Positions 8,564 through 17,669 of a DNA stretch of 64,000 bases are shown here, piece by piece. A program made the translations under genes and the position numbers. The notes under the pieces are model-generated. The model did not search any database and had not been told where the DNA came from. It worked only from the letters and a program-made list of their open reading frames with translations. Each line of letters begins with the position of its first letter. Positions within the stretch are counted from its first letter, which is position 1. The stretch comes from Pseudomonadota bacterium (GTDB taxonomy: Bacteria; Pseudomonadota; Alphaproteobacteria; Caulobacterales; Caulobacteraceae). The DNA lies in contig JAFECT010000007.1 of the NCBI GenBank assembly GCA_018241995.1, forward strand, positions 1 to 64,000, read 5' to 3'.

Positions 8564-9912
8564 GCGCCCGCGCGCTGGAAGGGATAGAAGTCCGAACCCA
8601 GGTTCAGGATGGCGGTCAGCTGGTCGAGCGCGCCTCTGGTCTCTTCCAGCAGCTGCGGATCGGCCAGGTCGGCGGGGCGCAGTTCCTCGCGGTACCAGCG
8701 TCGGGCCCAGTCGCCGAGGCGCGCGTGCAGGGCGTCGTTCATGCGCTGGAAGGCGTTGGCGGCGGTCAACTCCTGCTCGGTCAGCACCACGCGCAGCCTG
8801 AGGCACGCGGGACCGCCGCCGTTTCGCATGCTTTGACGCACGTCGACATACTCGACCCGGCCGATGGTGCCATTGGAAGCGGCGACCGCTTGCGCGGCCG
8901 CGTGGGCCCGAGGGTTTTCCTCGGTCTCGGTCGGGGCCAACAGGGTCAGGCGATCCTCGCCGGGGACCGTGATCAGCATGGAGTTGAACAGATAGCTCTT
9001 CACCGCATCGGCGAACGGCAGGTCCTTTTCGGAGACCTCGACGAACTCCGGCGTGAACAGGCCGTCCGCGGCGCGGCGGATGGCGTCGAGGGTGGCGGCC
9101 TTGTCCTCGAAGGCGCCCTCGTGGAACAGCAGTGCGGTCTTGGCGCCCACACAGACCACGTCATTGTGGAAGGCGCCGGCCTCGATGGCGGACCGGGCCT
9201 GGCGGGCCAGCACCGGGCGGTGAGCGCCGTGGCGACGGACGATGGCTTCCGACGCCTCGCGGGTCTGGCGGGCGGGGAACTTGGTGTCCCAGGGTTCCCA
9301 GGCCTCGCGGCCATAGACCATCAGATTGACGCCGGGCTCGCCGTGGTCGGCGCATAGGCGCACGTGATTGGCCGCGCCCTCATCGCCGAGGTGGGCGACG
9401 GCGGGCAGGGGATCGTGCACGGCGAAGCGGCGCGGGTCCGGGAACAGGCGACGGAGCGCCCGGGTGGTCTGCTCGCCCTCCAGGCTGCGGTGCAGGTTGG
9501 TGAAAAGGTTGGCGGGGGTGAAGTGCGCGCGCCGGTCCGGCGCGTCGGCCGAGGGGGTCACGGTCGCGGCATTGGCCGCCCACATGGCCGACGCCGAGCA
9601 CGCCGCCGCCGCCATGGCCGGGGCTTCGCGCCAGGCGCACTCGACCACTTCGGCGTCGGTCCCGGCAAAGCCAAGCGAGCGCAGGAAAGGCGTGAAGGGC
9701 CGCTCGTGCGGGGGCAGGACGAACTGGGGCAGGCCGAGGTCGGCCAGGCGCTTCATCTTGTCCAGGCCCTGCAGCACCGCGGCGCGCGGGTTCGAGGCCT
9801 CGCCTGCGTTGATCTGGCTGGCGATATTGCCGGGCGACAGGCCGGCATAGGAGTGGGTGGGGCCGACCAGGCCGTCGGCGTTGGCTTCGACTGCGGGGGG
9901 CAGGGCGCTCAT
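8560..9912 (-). CDS. astB: N-succinylarginine dihydrolase
   Basis: Second enzyme of the arginine succinyltransferase (AST) pathway; converts N2-succinylarginine to N2-succinylornithine, CO2 and ammonia in the cytoplasm. The 450-residue length matches AstB. Family landmarks seen: NADGLVGPTHSYAGLSPGN at the N-terminus, FLRSLGF, the ETEENPRAH stretch and NGGGPACLRLRVVL near the C-terminus, which holds the catalytic cysteine. No astA, astC, astD or astE gene is nearby, so astB is an orphan here. Its stop overlaps the convergent LytTR gene by 4 nt. Confidence 0.93.
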   Translation of the reverse strand: MSALPPAVEANADGLVGPTHSYAGLSPGNIASQINAGEASNPRAAVLQGLDKMKRLADLGLPQFVLPPHERPFTPFLRSLGFAGTDAEVVECAWREAPAMAAAACSASAMWAANAATVTPSADAPDRRAHFTPANLFTNLHRSLEGEQTTRALRRLFPDPRRFAVHDPLPAVAHLGDEGAANHVRLCADHGEPGVNLMVYGREAWEPWDTKFPARQTREASEAIVRRHGAHRPVLARQARSAIEAGAFHNDVVCVGAKTALLFHEGAFEDKAATLDAIRRAADGLFTPEFVEVSEKDLPFADAVKSYLFNSMLITVPGEDRLTLLAPTETEENPRAHAAAQAVAASNGTIGRVEYVDVRQSMRNGGGPACLRLRVVLTEQELTAANAFQRMNDALHARLGDWARRWYREELRPADLADPQLLEETRGALDQLTAILNLGSDFYPFQRAGA

Positions 9913-9983
9913 GGTCTTTCGAGTAGGCTCAACCGGGGTAGGCTGTCCAGGAACCGGCGACGCCCGCCGCGCTTAGGCGAGTG

Positions 9984-10439
9984 ATGCGACTGCTGTGCGA
10001 CGAGATGCTGGCCGGGTTCGGCCGCTGGCTAAGAGCGGCGGGCTACGACACCGCCCTGGCGCGCCCCGGGCGGCCCGACCGGGAGCTGGTCGAACGCGCG
10101 GCGGCGGAGGGCCGGGTCCTGCTGACCGCCGACCGGCTGTTGGCGCGTCGGCGCACGACGGCGCGCATCCTGCTGCTGCAGAACGATTTCGAGGCGGACG
10201 CGGCGATCGTGAAGCGTGAGCTGGGCATCGACTGGCTGCTGGCGCCCTTCAGCCGCTGCGTGATGGACAACACCGTGCTCCATGAGGCCGGGCCCGAGGC
10301 CATGGCCAAGGTTCCGGCGGAGGCGCGCGGCCTTCCGGGGCCGTTCATGGCCTGTCCGACGTGCGGCCGCGTCTACTGGCCGGGCAGCCATGTGAAGCGC
10401 ATGCGCGCGCGGCTGGAGACGTGGGCCGGCCGCGCTTAG
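9984..10439 (+). CDS. Mut7-C domain protein (PIN-like RNase fold plus zinc finger)
   Basis: A 151-residue protein with the Mut7-C arrangement: an N-terminal PIN-like part (RLLCDEMLAGFGRWLRAAGYDTA, then acidic residues in VLLTADRLLARR) and a C-terminal CPTC...C-poor zinc-ribbon remnant (MACPTCGRVYWPGSHVKRM). Members are predicted RNases by fold; I know of no firm function for the bacterial ones. The first C-x2-C pair is present, but I see no earlier or later second CxxC pair, apart from a single cysteine in SRCVMDN. ATG at 9984 is preferred over the GTG just before it because AGG lies 6 nt upstream. Confidence 0.8.
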   Translation: MRLLCDEMLAGFGRWLRAAGYDTALARPGRPDRELVERAAAEGRVLLTADRLLARRRTTARILLLQNDFEADAAIVKRELGIDWLLAPFSRCVMDNTVLHEAGPEAMAKVPAEARGLPGPFMACPTCGRVYWPGSHVKRMRARLETWAGRA

Positions 10440-11170
10440 CCGCCGGCGCGGAGCCTGGCGACCAAGTCCGCCTCAAAGCCGGTCAGGTCCTGGCGGGCGC
10501 GGGCGAGGTCGGCGCTATCGAAGCGGGCGACGATGCGGCCCTCGGCCATCAGCACGCCGTGGTCGCACCAGCCGGCGAGCGTGGCGGTGTCGTGCAGGGC
10601 GGTCAGCAGGGCCAGGCCGTGGTCGCGCACCGCCGCCTTCAGCGCCGTCTTCAGATCGTGAGCCACGGCGGGGTCCAGCCAGTTGAAGGGCTCGTCCAGC
10701 AGCACGACCGGCGGCCGGCCGACGAAGGCGCAGCAGATGGAGATGCGCTGCCGCTGGCCCGCCGACATGGCGCCGATGGAGCGGGCCTTCAGCCGGTCGA
10801 AGCCGAGCGCCTCGCGCACCGCAGCGCCGACCGGGTCGTCGGGCGGAGCGCCTGAGGCCTGTTCCAGCACCGCCATCAGCTCTTCCGGCGTCAGGCCCTT
10901 GGGCAGGCGTTCGAGCTGAGGCCCTAAGCCCACGCCGTGACTGCGCCGCGCAGGGTCGGCGGCTGTGGCTTCGCCCTGAAGCATGATCTCGCCCGCCTGC
11001 GGCTTCAGGCGTCCGGCGAGGCAGCGGAGCAGGGTGGTCTTGCCGCTGCCGTTGGCGCCGACCAGCCCGCACCATTCACCGGCGTTCAGCGCCAGGTCGA
11101 CCGTGCGCACGACCGGCGCGCCGCCGAGCGCGACGCTCAGACCCAGGACGTCCAGAGACACTGGCTTCAA
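10436..11170 (-). CDS. ABC transporter ATP-binding protein
   Basis: A 244-residue ABC ATPase. Walker A GANGSGKTT (about residues 38-46), a signature motif of the form MSAGQRQR, Walker B VVLLDEPFNWLD and the switch histidine in ALLTALHD are all present. The start is probably TTG at 11170, whose codon overlaps the permease stop (TTGA), a translational-coupling arrangement; GTG at 11161 is the alternative. A much longer open frame extends upstream but is only the shadow of the permease gene. Paired with the permease downstream of no recognisable substrate gene, so an export function is inferred and the substrate is unknown. It overlaps the convergent Mut7-C gene by 4 nt. Confidence 0.9.
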   Translation of the reverse strand: MKPVSLDVLGLSVALGGAPVVRTVDLALNAGEWCGLVGANGSGKTTLLRCLAGRLKPQAGEIMLQGEATAADPARRSHGVGLGPQLERLPKGLTPEELMAVLEQASGAPPDDPVGAAVREALGFDRLKARSIGAMSAGQRQRISICCAFVGRPPVVLLDEPFNWLDPAVAHDLKTALKAAVRDHGLALLTALHDTATLAGWCDHGVLMAEGRIVARFDSADLARARQDLTGFEADLVARLRAGG

Positions 11171-12294
11171 CGCTCGCCCCAGCGGCGGCTGAGCGCGAGC
11201 CGCCACAGCCAGCCCAGGCCCAAGAGACCAATCAGCAGGGCGACGGGGCCGATCGCCTGGGCCAGCAGGCCGGCCAGGGCGGCGTAAATCAGGGTGCGCA
11301 CCTGGGCGTTCGGCCCGAACGCCAGCAGGTTCAGCACATCGACGGCGGCCCAGAGCCCCACGCCCACCGCGCCGAGCCCCGCGGCGGCCCAGGCCAAGGG
11401 TGCGCCGGAGACTGTGGCGGCCACGGCCCCGGCCAGGAGCGCGACCAGGGCCGGAGGCAGTGAGAACAGGGCGACCAGGCGGCGCAGGCGCTGCGGGCTG
11501 CGGCCGAGCAGGGCCAGGAGGTCGGCGTCCAGCGCGCGGGTCTCGGCCCCGGCCAGGATGGCGCCGCCGCCGATCAGGCCCAGCGCGGCCTTGGCGGCCC
11601 CGTGCTGCACGGCGAGGCGCGCGGCCACGCCCGAGGCCACGGCGATGGCGACCGGCGCGAGCCAGCCCGGCAGGCCGAAGCGGCGGCTCCTGAGCGGCAG
11701 CAGGGCCACGGCCCAGAGCCCGAAGCGGGGGGCGATGCGGCTCTTGTGCTCCCGTTGGGCGCCCAGCGCCGGTCCGTTCGCGGCGGGTTCGGGCAGGCAG
11801 GCAAAGCCCACGGCGGCGATCAGGAAGCCCACCAGGACAGCCAGTGGCGGCAAGGCGGAAATCTTGGCCGCGCTCGTGACCAGCGGCGCCAGGAAGGGCA
11901 GGGCGAAGATGGTCAGGCGGGCGAAGACCCAGCCGTGCAGACTGGCCCGCGCCGTGACCACGGCTTCCAACGGGCCCAGCGCGAGGGCTCGGCCCAGGCC
12001 CGCCTGAAGCATGCCGGCGACCACCGCCGCGCCCGCGCCCGCCAGCAGCGCCTCGGCCGGGCGGGCGGAGAGGATCAGGCCCAACCGGAAAGCGCCGACC
12101 GCCGCGCCCGCCGTCATGGCGGCGAACAGGGCCATGACCAGGACAAAGCCCAGCCGGTCGCTCGACACGTTGCGCACCCAGCCGCGCAGGCGAAGCGCAT
12201 CCCACGCGATCAGCGCCCGCAAGTGGCGGGGGCGCTTGGACTCGGGCTGTGGCGACCAGGGGGAGGGCTGCACGGCGATCGGTTCCGTCTTCAT
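11167..12294 (-). CDS. ABC exporter membrane subunit, unknown substrate
   Basis: A 375-residue polytopic protein, Ala/Leu-rich, with roughly ten hydrophobic segments (for example FVLVMALFAAMTAGAAVGAF, LAVLVGFLIAAVGFACL, ALVALLAGAVAATVSGAPLAW). It overlaps the ATPase gene start by 4 nt and is the only plausible membrane partner. I do not recognise a named ABC-2 subfamily. ATG at 12294 (MKTEPIAV) was chosen. It is divergent from ftsZ across 356 bp. Confidence 0.75.
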   Translation of the reverse strand: MKTEPIAVQPSPWSPQPESKRPRHLRALIAWDALRLRGWVRNVSSDRLGFVLVMALFAAMTAGAAVGAFRLGLILSARPAEALLAGAGAAVVAGMLQAGLGRALALGPLEAVVTARASLHGWVFARLTIFALPFLAPLVTSAAKISALPPLAVLVGFLIAAVGFACLPEPAANGPALGAQREHKSRIAPRFGLWAVALLPLRSRRFGLPGWLAPVAIAVASGVAARLAVQHGAAKAALGLIGGGAILAGAETRALDADLLALLGRSPQRLRRLVALFSLPPALVALLAGAVAATVSGAPLAWAAAGLGAVGVGLWAAVDVLNLLAFGPNAQVRTLIYAALAGLLAQAIGPVALLIGLLGLGWLWRLALSRRWGER

Positions 12295-12650
12295 GCGCAG
12301 GGAGCCTGCGCCGCGGCCGGCGATCAAATGAATTCGCGGTAAGCGCCCGGCTGCTTCGTCAGGCTGCTTCGCATGAAGCTGTTGCGACAGCTGTGGATCA
12401 TCTGCTTCGGGCGCAGCGGCGTCGCGCGAATCCGCGCTCTATTGACGCGGCGATGCAGTAACGGCGCGCCCACATCAGAACATCCACAGAACACCCAGCT
12501 TTACGGTTAACAAAACACTGGCCGAAAGGGCGACTCACGCTATCGCGGTAACACACCCTTAAGGATGGTGGTTTTCCATTAACCGTGTCTGCGAGGGCGC
12601 GGCGCATAAGGCGTAGCGTTGGGTCGGGACAGGGTCTTAGAGGTCGGTCA
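12295..12650. promoter_or_regulatory. Long ftsZ upstream region with GANTC, TTAA and direct-repeat motifs
   Basis: This 356-bp gap separates the ABC permease from ftsZ. It contains two GANTC (CcrM methylation) sites, at 12428-12432 and 12532-12536, and TTAA half-sites at 12507-12510, 12559-12562 and 12579-12582, of which the last reads TTAACC as in CtrA-bound promoters. None forms the full TTAA-N7-TTAA box. A TTGAC hexamer-like sequence occurs near 12443. In Caulobacter ftsZ is known to be controlled by CtrA, DnaA and GANTC methylation; the assignment to this region is inference from position and motifs. No gene was found in the gap. Confidence 0.55.
12349..12409. repeat. Three CTGCTTCG copies plus a hairpin upstream of ftsZ
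   Basis: GGCTGCTTCG occurs at 12349-12358 and again at 12362-12371, with a 3-nt spacer, and the 8-bp core CTGCTTCG recurs at 12402-12409. Between them lies a perfect 6-bp inverted repeat with a 4-nt loop (AGCTGTTGCGACAGCT, 12377-12392). The direct repeats are one helical turn plus about 3 bp apart. Function unknown; could be a regulator-binding array for either divergent gene. Confidence 0.5.
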
Positions 12651-14357
12651 ATGGCAATTTCTCTGTCCGCGCCGCGCGCCACGGAACTGAAGCCCCGCAT
12701 CGTCGTGTTCGGCATCGGCGGCGCCGGCGGCAACGCCGTCAACAACATGATCGAGGCCGGTCTCGAAGGCGTCGAGTTCGTGGTGGCGAATACGGACGCG
12801 CAGCAGCTGCAGTTCTCCAAGACCGACCGCCGGGTCCAGCTCGGCGCCTCGATCACGCAAGGGTTGGGCGCGGGCGCCCACCCCGAGGTCGGGATGAGCG
12901 CGGCCGAAGAGTCCGAGGCCGAGATCAACGAGCACCTCGACGGCGCCCACATGGTGTTCATCACCGCGGGCATGGGCGGCGGCACCGGCACGGGCGCGGC
13001 GCCCGTCATTGCGCGCGCGGCTCGCGAACGCGGCATCCTGACCGTGGGCGTGGTGACCAAGCCCTTCACCTTCGAAGGCCGCCACCGGATGCGCCTGGCC
13101 GACGCCGGCATCCTGGAGCTGCAGCGCTACGTCGACACCCTGATCGTCATCCCGAACCAGAACCTGTTCCGCGTCGCCAACGAGCGGACCACCTTCGCCG
13201 AAGCCTTCGGCATGGCGGATCAGGTGCTGCACTCGGGCGTCCGCTCCATCACCGACCTGATGGTGCTGCCGGGCCTGATCAACCTCGACTTCGCCGATGT
13301 CCGCACCGTGATGAGCGAGATGGGCAAGGCGATGATGGGCACCGGCGAGGCCGGCGGTGACGACCGCGCGCTGATGGCCGCCCAGAACGCCATCCAGAAC
13401 CCGCTGCTCGACGAGACCTCGCTGAAGGGCGCCAAGGCCGTGCTGGTGAACGTCACCGGCGGCCTGGACATGACCCTGCTGGAAGTCGACGAAGCGGCCA
13501 ACGCCATCTCTTCGGAAGTCGATCCGGAAGCCAACATCATCTTCGGCGCCGCCTTCGACCCGACCCTGGAAGGCAAGATCCGCGTCTCGGTGGTCGCCAC
13601 CGGCATGGACTCCGCCGCCATGCAGCAGATCGAGCCGAAGGCCGCGCTGCAGACCGCCGGCGTGATCCGTCGCGACACCCGCGCCGCCGAGATCGCCGCC
13701 CCGGCTCCGACCCCCGCGCCGGTCGCCGCGGCGCCGGAAATCGCGCCCGAGCCGATGCGCCCCGCCGCCCAGACTATCGCGCCGACGCCCGCGCCCATCG
13801 CCCGCCAGCCGGAAATCCGGCCTGAGCCGGCGCGTGAGCCCGAGACCGTGCGCAGCTTCGATCCGGAAAAGCACACCCTTACCGGCGGCCGCCGTGTCGA
13901 TATCCGCGAGCCGCGGGTCGAGGCCAAGGCCGGCGCCGACGCCGACCGCACCATCGGCCGCATCGTCGACCCGATGGTCGAGGGCGACGACGACATGCTG
14001 CAGGGTGACCTCTACGCCTCGGCGCCCCAACCTGCGGCCCAGGCTCCGATGCCGACCCGCACCGTCGGTCACCGGGAGCCGCAGATCCTGGGTCAGCGCC
14101 CGCGTCCGGAGCCGCGTGTCGAGGCCCAGCCCGAGCCGGAGCACGACTACGCCCCGCACGAAGGCAAGAAGGCCGGCGGCTGGCGCAGCCTGTTCGGCGG
14201 CCGCCCCCGCTACGAAGAGAAGTCGGCCCACCCGATGAGCCGCCCGCAGCAGCAGCTGCGCACGACCCAGCAGGCCGAACCGGAAGTCGCCCCGGCCCCG
14301 GAAGCTTCCCAGGACGACCTGGAAATCCCGAGCTTCCTGCGCCGCCTGGCGAACTGA
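12651..14357 (+). CDS. ftsZ: Cell division GTPase FtsZ
   Basis: Tubulin-like GTPase that polymerises at midcell and recruits the divisome. Key parts: [13 protein letters not shown] at the N-terminus, the tubulin signature [10 protein letters not shown] near 106-115, NQNLFR and the T7-loop region [11 protein letters not shown]. After the folded core (to about residue 320) comes a long proline/alanine-rich linker of about 230 residues, ending in the conserved C-terminal peptide [13 protein letters not shown] that binds FtsA and other partners. The 568-aa length and long linker are typical of Caulobacteraceae. ATG at 12651 was chosen; AGAGG lies just upstream, and 22 further in-frame codons look non-native. 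No ftsQ or ftsA is adjacent. Confidence 0.98.
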   Translation: MAISLSAPRATELKPRIVVFGIGGAGGNAVNNMIEAGLEGVEFVVANTDAQQLQFSKTDRRVQLGASITQGLGAGAHPEVGMSAAEESEAEINEHLDGAHMVFITAGMGGGTGTGAAPVIARAARERGILTVGVVTKPFTFEGRHRMRLADAGILELQRYVDTLIVIPNQNLFRVANERTTFAEAFGMADQVLHSGVRSITDLMVLPGLINLDFADVRTVMSEMGKAMMGTGEAGGDDRALMAAQNAIQNPLLDETSLKGAKAVLVNVTGGLDMTLLEVDEAANAISSEVDPEANIIFGAAFDPTLEGKIRVSVVATGMDSAAMQQIEPKAALQTAGVIRRDTRAAEIAAPAPTPAPVAAAPEIAPEPMRPAAQTIAPTPAPIARQPEIRPEPAREPETVRSFDPEKHTLTGGRRVDIREPRVEAKAGADADRTIGRIVDPMVEGDDDMLQGDLYASAPQPAAQAPMPTRTVGHREPQILGQRPRPEPRVEAQPEPEHDYAPHEGKKAGGWRSLFGGRPRYEEKSAHPMSRPQQQLRTTQQAEPEVAPAPEASQDDLEIPSFLRRLAN

Positions 14358-14382
14358 GGCTCAGCTCCTAATCGGATAGGGA

Positions 14383-14411
14383 AGAGCCCCGGTTAGCGCC
14401 GGGGCTTTTTC
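14383..14411 (+). terminator. Rho-independent terminator after ftsZ
   Basis: An 8-bp GC-rich stem (AGCCCCGG / CCGGGGCT, 14385-14392 with 14399-14406) with a 6-nt loop is followed by a T-run to 14410. It lies about 28 nt after the ftsZ stop, so ftsZ is probably transcribed on its own. Confidence 0.9.
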
Positions 14412-14443
14412 TCTGTGGCGTCGGGCATAAGCGCAAGGCGAGG

Positions 14444-15274
14444 CTACCGTAGTTCTCGCCCGCGATTTGCTAGCTGTTCTTCCGACCATTTCCCCAGCAA
14501 GCCACCAGTCGATAGCCGATCTTCCGCCCAATCCATTACGATGCTCGGCACGCCGGGTATGGCCTGCGCCAATTCCTCTCCATGGCGAGCGCCATCAAAA
14601 TATCGCTTCAGCGCGAACGCGCACGCGTCCGCAATCTGAAGCAACGGAGAACTCGTCTTCCGAGCAAAAGTTACTTCATCGACAATCCGAGATACAGGAA
14701 AGTACCTTGTTAAAGCGGGAGGAAATAGCACTCGCATATCCTCATTTCGCAAGCGATCTTGAACCTCGCGGATTAGCGTTCGCGCGTGGTCATTGTCTTC
14801 CACAATTAGGCAGGCCAGCTCGCTCGGCCCGGCAATCTCTCGCATATAGGTTTCGACGAGTGTCGCGCACATTCCAAACGCGAATGCTTGGCAGTTACCA
14901 GCGAGGTCTTTGGGTTTGAGGTTTGGGTATTCGGTGCGAGCCTTTTCTTCGTAGCGGCCTTTGTGGACGCAGGAAAATACTACAGGCAGGTTGAGTTCAT
15001 CGACGATAGATACGACGCGACGCACCAAGCCTACTCTGTCCGCGTGAGAGTGCGTTGCGCGGTCAAAGGCCGACCCGCCCTCGCCGTGATAGATTTCCTT
15101 AGCGTGGAACACGAAGCCTTTGCGCTTCGGCCTGGGGACGAGTTGGTCTGCCAAGCTTTCGATCGCTGATCGAGCGGACCGCCACTTCTCGTCGGTGTCG
15201 ACAATCACGCCGGCGACGACGAGAAACTGTTCCGATTTTGAGATTCCCGCTTCGTCGAGATATGCGCGATGCAC
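14444..15274 (-). CDS. DUF3800 domain protein, probably acquired
   Basis: A 276-residue protein that begins HRAYLDEAG after the start codon, the YxDE-G motif typical of DUF3800 (RNase-H-like fold, conserved acidic residues). Further landmarks are FHAKEI, LIVEDNDHARTLIREVQ and a C-terminal LLQIADACAFALKRY, where the aspartate is conserved in the family. GTG at 15274 was chosen because GGAGG (minus strand, 15279-15283) lies 4-5 nt upstream of it. Codon use is visibly less GC-biased than the neighbours (many A/T third positions), which suggests horizontal transfer. Members often sit near defence or mobile genes, but no phage, toxin or restriction gene is seen next to it. Function unknown. Confidence 0.82.
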   Translation of the reverse strand: MHRAYLDEAGISKSEQFLVVAGVIVDTDEKWRSARSAIESLADQLVPRPKRKGFVFHAKEIYHGEGGSAFDRATHSHADRVGLVRRVVSIVDELNLPVVFSCVHKGRYEEKARTEYPNLKPKDLAGNCQAFAFGMCATLVETYMREIAGPSELACLIVEDNDHARTLIREVQDRLRNEDMRVLFPPALTRYFPVSRIVDEVTFARKTSSPLLQIADACAFALKRYFDGARHGEELAQAIPGVPSIVMDWAEDRLSTGGLLGKWSEEQLANRGRELR

Positions 15275-15416
15275 GCAGCCTCCGTAGCTCAAAGATCCAG
15301 CTTGGCCGGGCGGGCTTTTTCTATTCCCTGTTTGGCCACAATCCCTAGAAATTCGCAACTTCGGGCTGGCCGCGTACGGGGCTCGCTCGCCGGCTCAACT
15401 TCAATTGTGCATCTGG

Positions 15417-17432
15417 CTACGCCGCCGCCCGCTCCGCCGCCTGGTCCAGCGCATCGGAGATCGCGCTCAGCAGCCCGTCCGGGGTGATGGGCTTCGAGAT
15501 ATGGCGGTCGGCGCCCGCTTCGGCGGCGGCGCGGACGTGTTCGGGCAGGGCGTTGGCGGTCAGCATCAGGACCGGAGCGCGGTGCAGGCCCTTGGCCAGT
15601 TCGTGCTCGCGGATGCGGGCGGTGGCGGTCAGGCCGTCCATGACCGGCATCTGCATGTCCATCAGGACCACGTCGAAGGGCTCAGCCTGGTAGGCTTCGA
15701 GCCCCTCAAGCCCGTTCTCGGCGGAGACCAGCTCCGCCCCGGCCCCGGCGAGGATCAGCTCGACAACCTTGCGGTTGGTGGGGTGGTCGTCGACGACCAG
15801 GATGCGCAGGGCGCGCTCGGTGGGTTCGGAGACCTCGGCAGTGGCGGTGATCGCGGGCGAAGGGCCGGCGATGACGGTTTGGAGGGCTATTTGCAGCGGC
15901 AGGCTGAGCGTGAAGGTCGCGCCCTGGCCTTTGGCGCCTTCGGCCTCCAGCGAGCCACCCATCAGTTCGGCCAGCTCGCGTGAGATCGAAAGGCCCAGGC
16001 CCGAGCCGCCGTAGCGGCGGGTGATCGAGCCATCCGCTTGTTCAAACCGTCCGAAGATGCGGTCGCGGTCGGCGGGGTCGAAGCCGACACCGGTGTCGGC
16101 CACGCTGAGGCGCACGCCCTCGGGCGCAGCGGTGGCGCGGACCACGATCTCGCCGCGATCGGTGAACTTGATCGCGTTGGCGATCAGCTGGGCCAGGATC
16201 TGCTTTACACGCGACCCATCGCCTTCGGTCGGGCCGTCGATCGCCGGATCGACCTCCATGCGGAAGGCCACGCCCTTTTCCATCGCCTTGGAGCCGATCA
16301 GGGTTCCGACCGAGCGCACCACGTCGCCCAGGTGGAAGCGAGCGGTCTCGACCTCCAGCCGGCCCGAGTCCATCCGCGCCAGGTCCAGCACGTCCGACAG
16401 CAGCCGCTCCAGGCTGAGGCCCGAGTTGCGGATGGTCTCGGCGATCTCGCGCTCGCGCGGGCCGAGGTCGGCCTTGGCCAGCAATTCGGCCAGGCCGACG
16501 ATGCCGTTGAGCGGCGTCCTCAGCTCATGGCTCATATTGGCCAGGAACTCACTCTTGGCGCGGTTGGCGGCTTCGGCGGCGTCGCGGGCGACCGCCAGGG
16601 TCTCGGCGGTGCGGCGCAGCTCGTCTTCGGCCGCGACGCGCTCGGTGACGTCGACAATAGCGCCGATGAAATGCGGAGCGCCGGAGGCCTGGGGCAGGAT
16701 GTGGATGTAGGGCAGGGCGCTTCTCAGCGTCCCGTCCGCGCGCTTCGGCCGCCAGATGCGTTCGCCGTAGTAGGGGCGATAGACGCCAGTGCTCAGCATC
16801 TCCTGCAGGGCGGTCTTCTCGTCGTCGGCCAGGAGGTCGTAGACGCTGAGGCGGCCGATGTCGTCGCGGCTGTAGCCGAGGTGATCGAGCGCGGCCTGGT
16901 TCAGGTCGAGCACCCGCAGCGAGCGCCCGCCCTCCCACAGCCACATCGGCACCGGGTTGTTGTCGAACAGCAGTTTGAAGGAGGCTTCGCGCCGCTTCAG
17001 GTCGGTGATGTCGGTGCAGATGGTGACGATGCCGCCTTCCGTGGTGCGGCGGTCCTCGATGCGCAGCCAGCTATCGTCGTCCAGGTGCTGCTCGTGCGCG
17101 CCCTTGGCTTCGGCGCGCAGCTGCAGGCGATTGTGCAGCCAGTCGCGCTCACGGCCACGGGCCTCGCGATAGTGTCCGGCCTTCAGGTCCCAGCGCAGCA
17201 TTTCGCGGAAACTGATGCCGCGCTTCAGCTCGTCGAGGCAGGGACCGGAGTTGGCCTCGTAGAGCGCATTCCAGAACTCGAGCTGATCCTGGGGATCGAA
17301 CACGGCCAGGGCCACCGGCATGGCCTGGATGGCCTCGCGCAGGCGCCGTTCAGCCCGGCGCGCCCGTCGCCACAGCACGCCCGTTCCGCCCGCGAGCGCG
17401 AAAGCTCCGACGATCAGGGCGGTCTCCAGCAT
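15417..17432 (-). CDS. PAS-containing hybrid sensor histidine kinase with receiver domain
   Basis: 671 residues. One N-terminal membrane segment (LIVGAFALAGGTGVLW) is followed by a basic linker, two PAS-type regions (around 35-150 and 155-270; RREASFKLLFDNNPVPMWLW opens the second), HisKA with H302 in NMSHELRTPLNG, an ATPase domain (DTGVGFDP, GGSGLGLSIS) and a receiver with D592 in LMDMQMPVMDG. It closely parallels the hybrid kinase at 1.6-4.2 kb in its transmitter-receiver part but replaces the periplasmic sensor with PAS domains. Orphan; no partner is nearby. It sits between the DUF3800 gene and lpxC, on the opposite strand to the division/envelope genes. Confidence 0.92.
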   Translation of the reverse strand: MLETALIVGAFALAGGTGVLWRRARRAERRLREAIQAMPVALAVFDPQDQLEFWNALYEANSGPCLDELKRGISFREMLRWDLKAGHYREARGRERDWLHNRLQLRAEAKGAHEQHLDDDSWLRIEDRRTTEGGIVTICTDITDLKRREASFKLLFDNNPVPMWLWEGGRSLRVLDLNQAALDHLGYSRDDIGRLSVYDLLADDEKTALQEMLSTGVYRPYYGERIWRPKRADGTLRSALPYIHILPQASGAPHFIGAIVDVTERVAAEDELRRTAETLAVARDAAEAANRAKSEFLANMSHELRTPLNGIVGLAELLAKADLGPREREIAETIRNSGLSLERLLSDVLDLARMDSGRLEVETARFHLGDVVRSVGTLIGSKAMEKGVAFRMEVDPAIDGPTEGDGSRVKQILAQLIANAIKFTDRGEIVVRATAAPEGVRLSVADTGVGFDPADRDRIFGRFEQADGSITRRYGGSGLGLSISRELAELMGGSLEAEGAKGQGATFTLSLPLQIALQTVIAGPSPAITATAEVSEPTERALRILVVDDHPTNRKVVELILAGAGAELVSAENGLEGLEAYQAEPFDVVLMDMQMPVMDGLTATARIREHELAKGLHRAPVLMLTANALPEHVRAAAEAGADRHISKPITPDGLLSAISDALDQAAERAAA

Positions 17433-17607
17433 GCGGCCCTCACTCCCGCGACAGTGGCGATTTGGCGAACGTATCCGCGTGGCGTGAACTCAAGGTTTAC
17501 GCGGCGAGGTGGCGCCGCACTGATTTGGCGGCCTTTTTCCGAGGGCCGAGTCGCCTGCCGCGGGTTTGGTTACGCAATCCGAAACAAAGCGAAACCCGAC
17601 TTTAGTT

Positions 17608-17669
17608 GAGCCCTTCCCGGCCGAGCCTTAGGGCTCGATGCGGGCGTATCCGCGCGCAGCTTGCGCGGA
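17608..17669 (+). promoter_or_regulatory. Two hairpins in the lpxC leader
   Basis: GAGCCCT (17608-17614) pairs with AGGGCTC (17630-17636), and TCCGCGC (17649-17655) pairs with GCGCGGA (17663-17669), a 7-bp stem with a 7-nt loop. Both lie 25-86 nt before the lpxC start codon. They may be leader structure or operators. LpxC is tightly regulated in other bacteria mainly by proteolysis, so a leader role here is only a suggestion. Confidence 0.35.
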
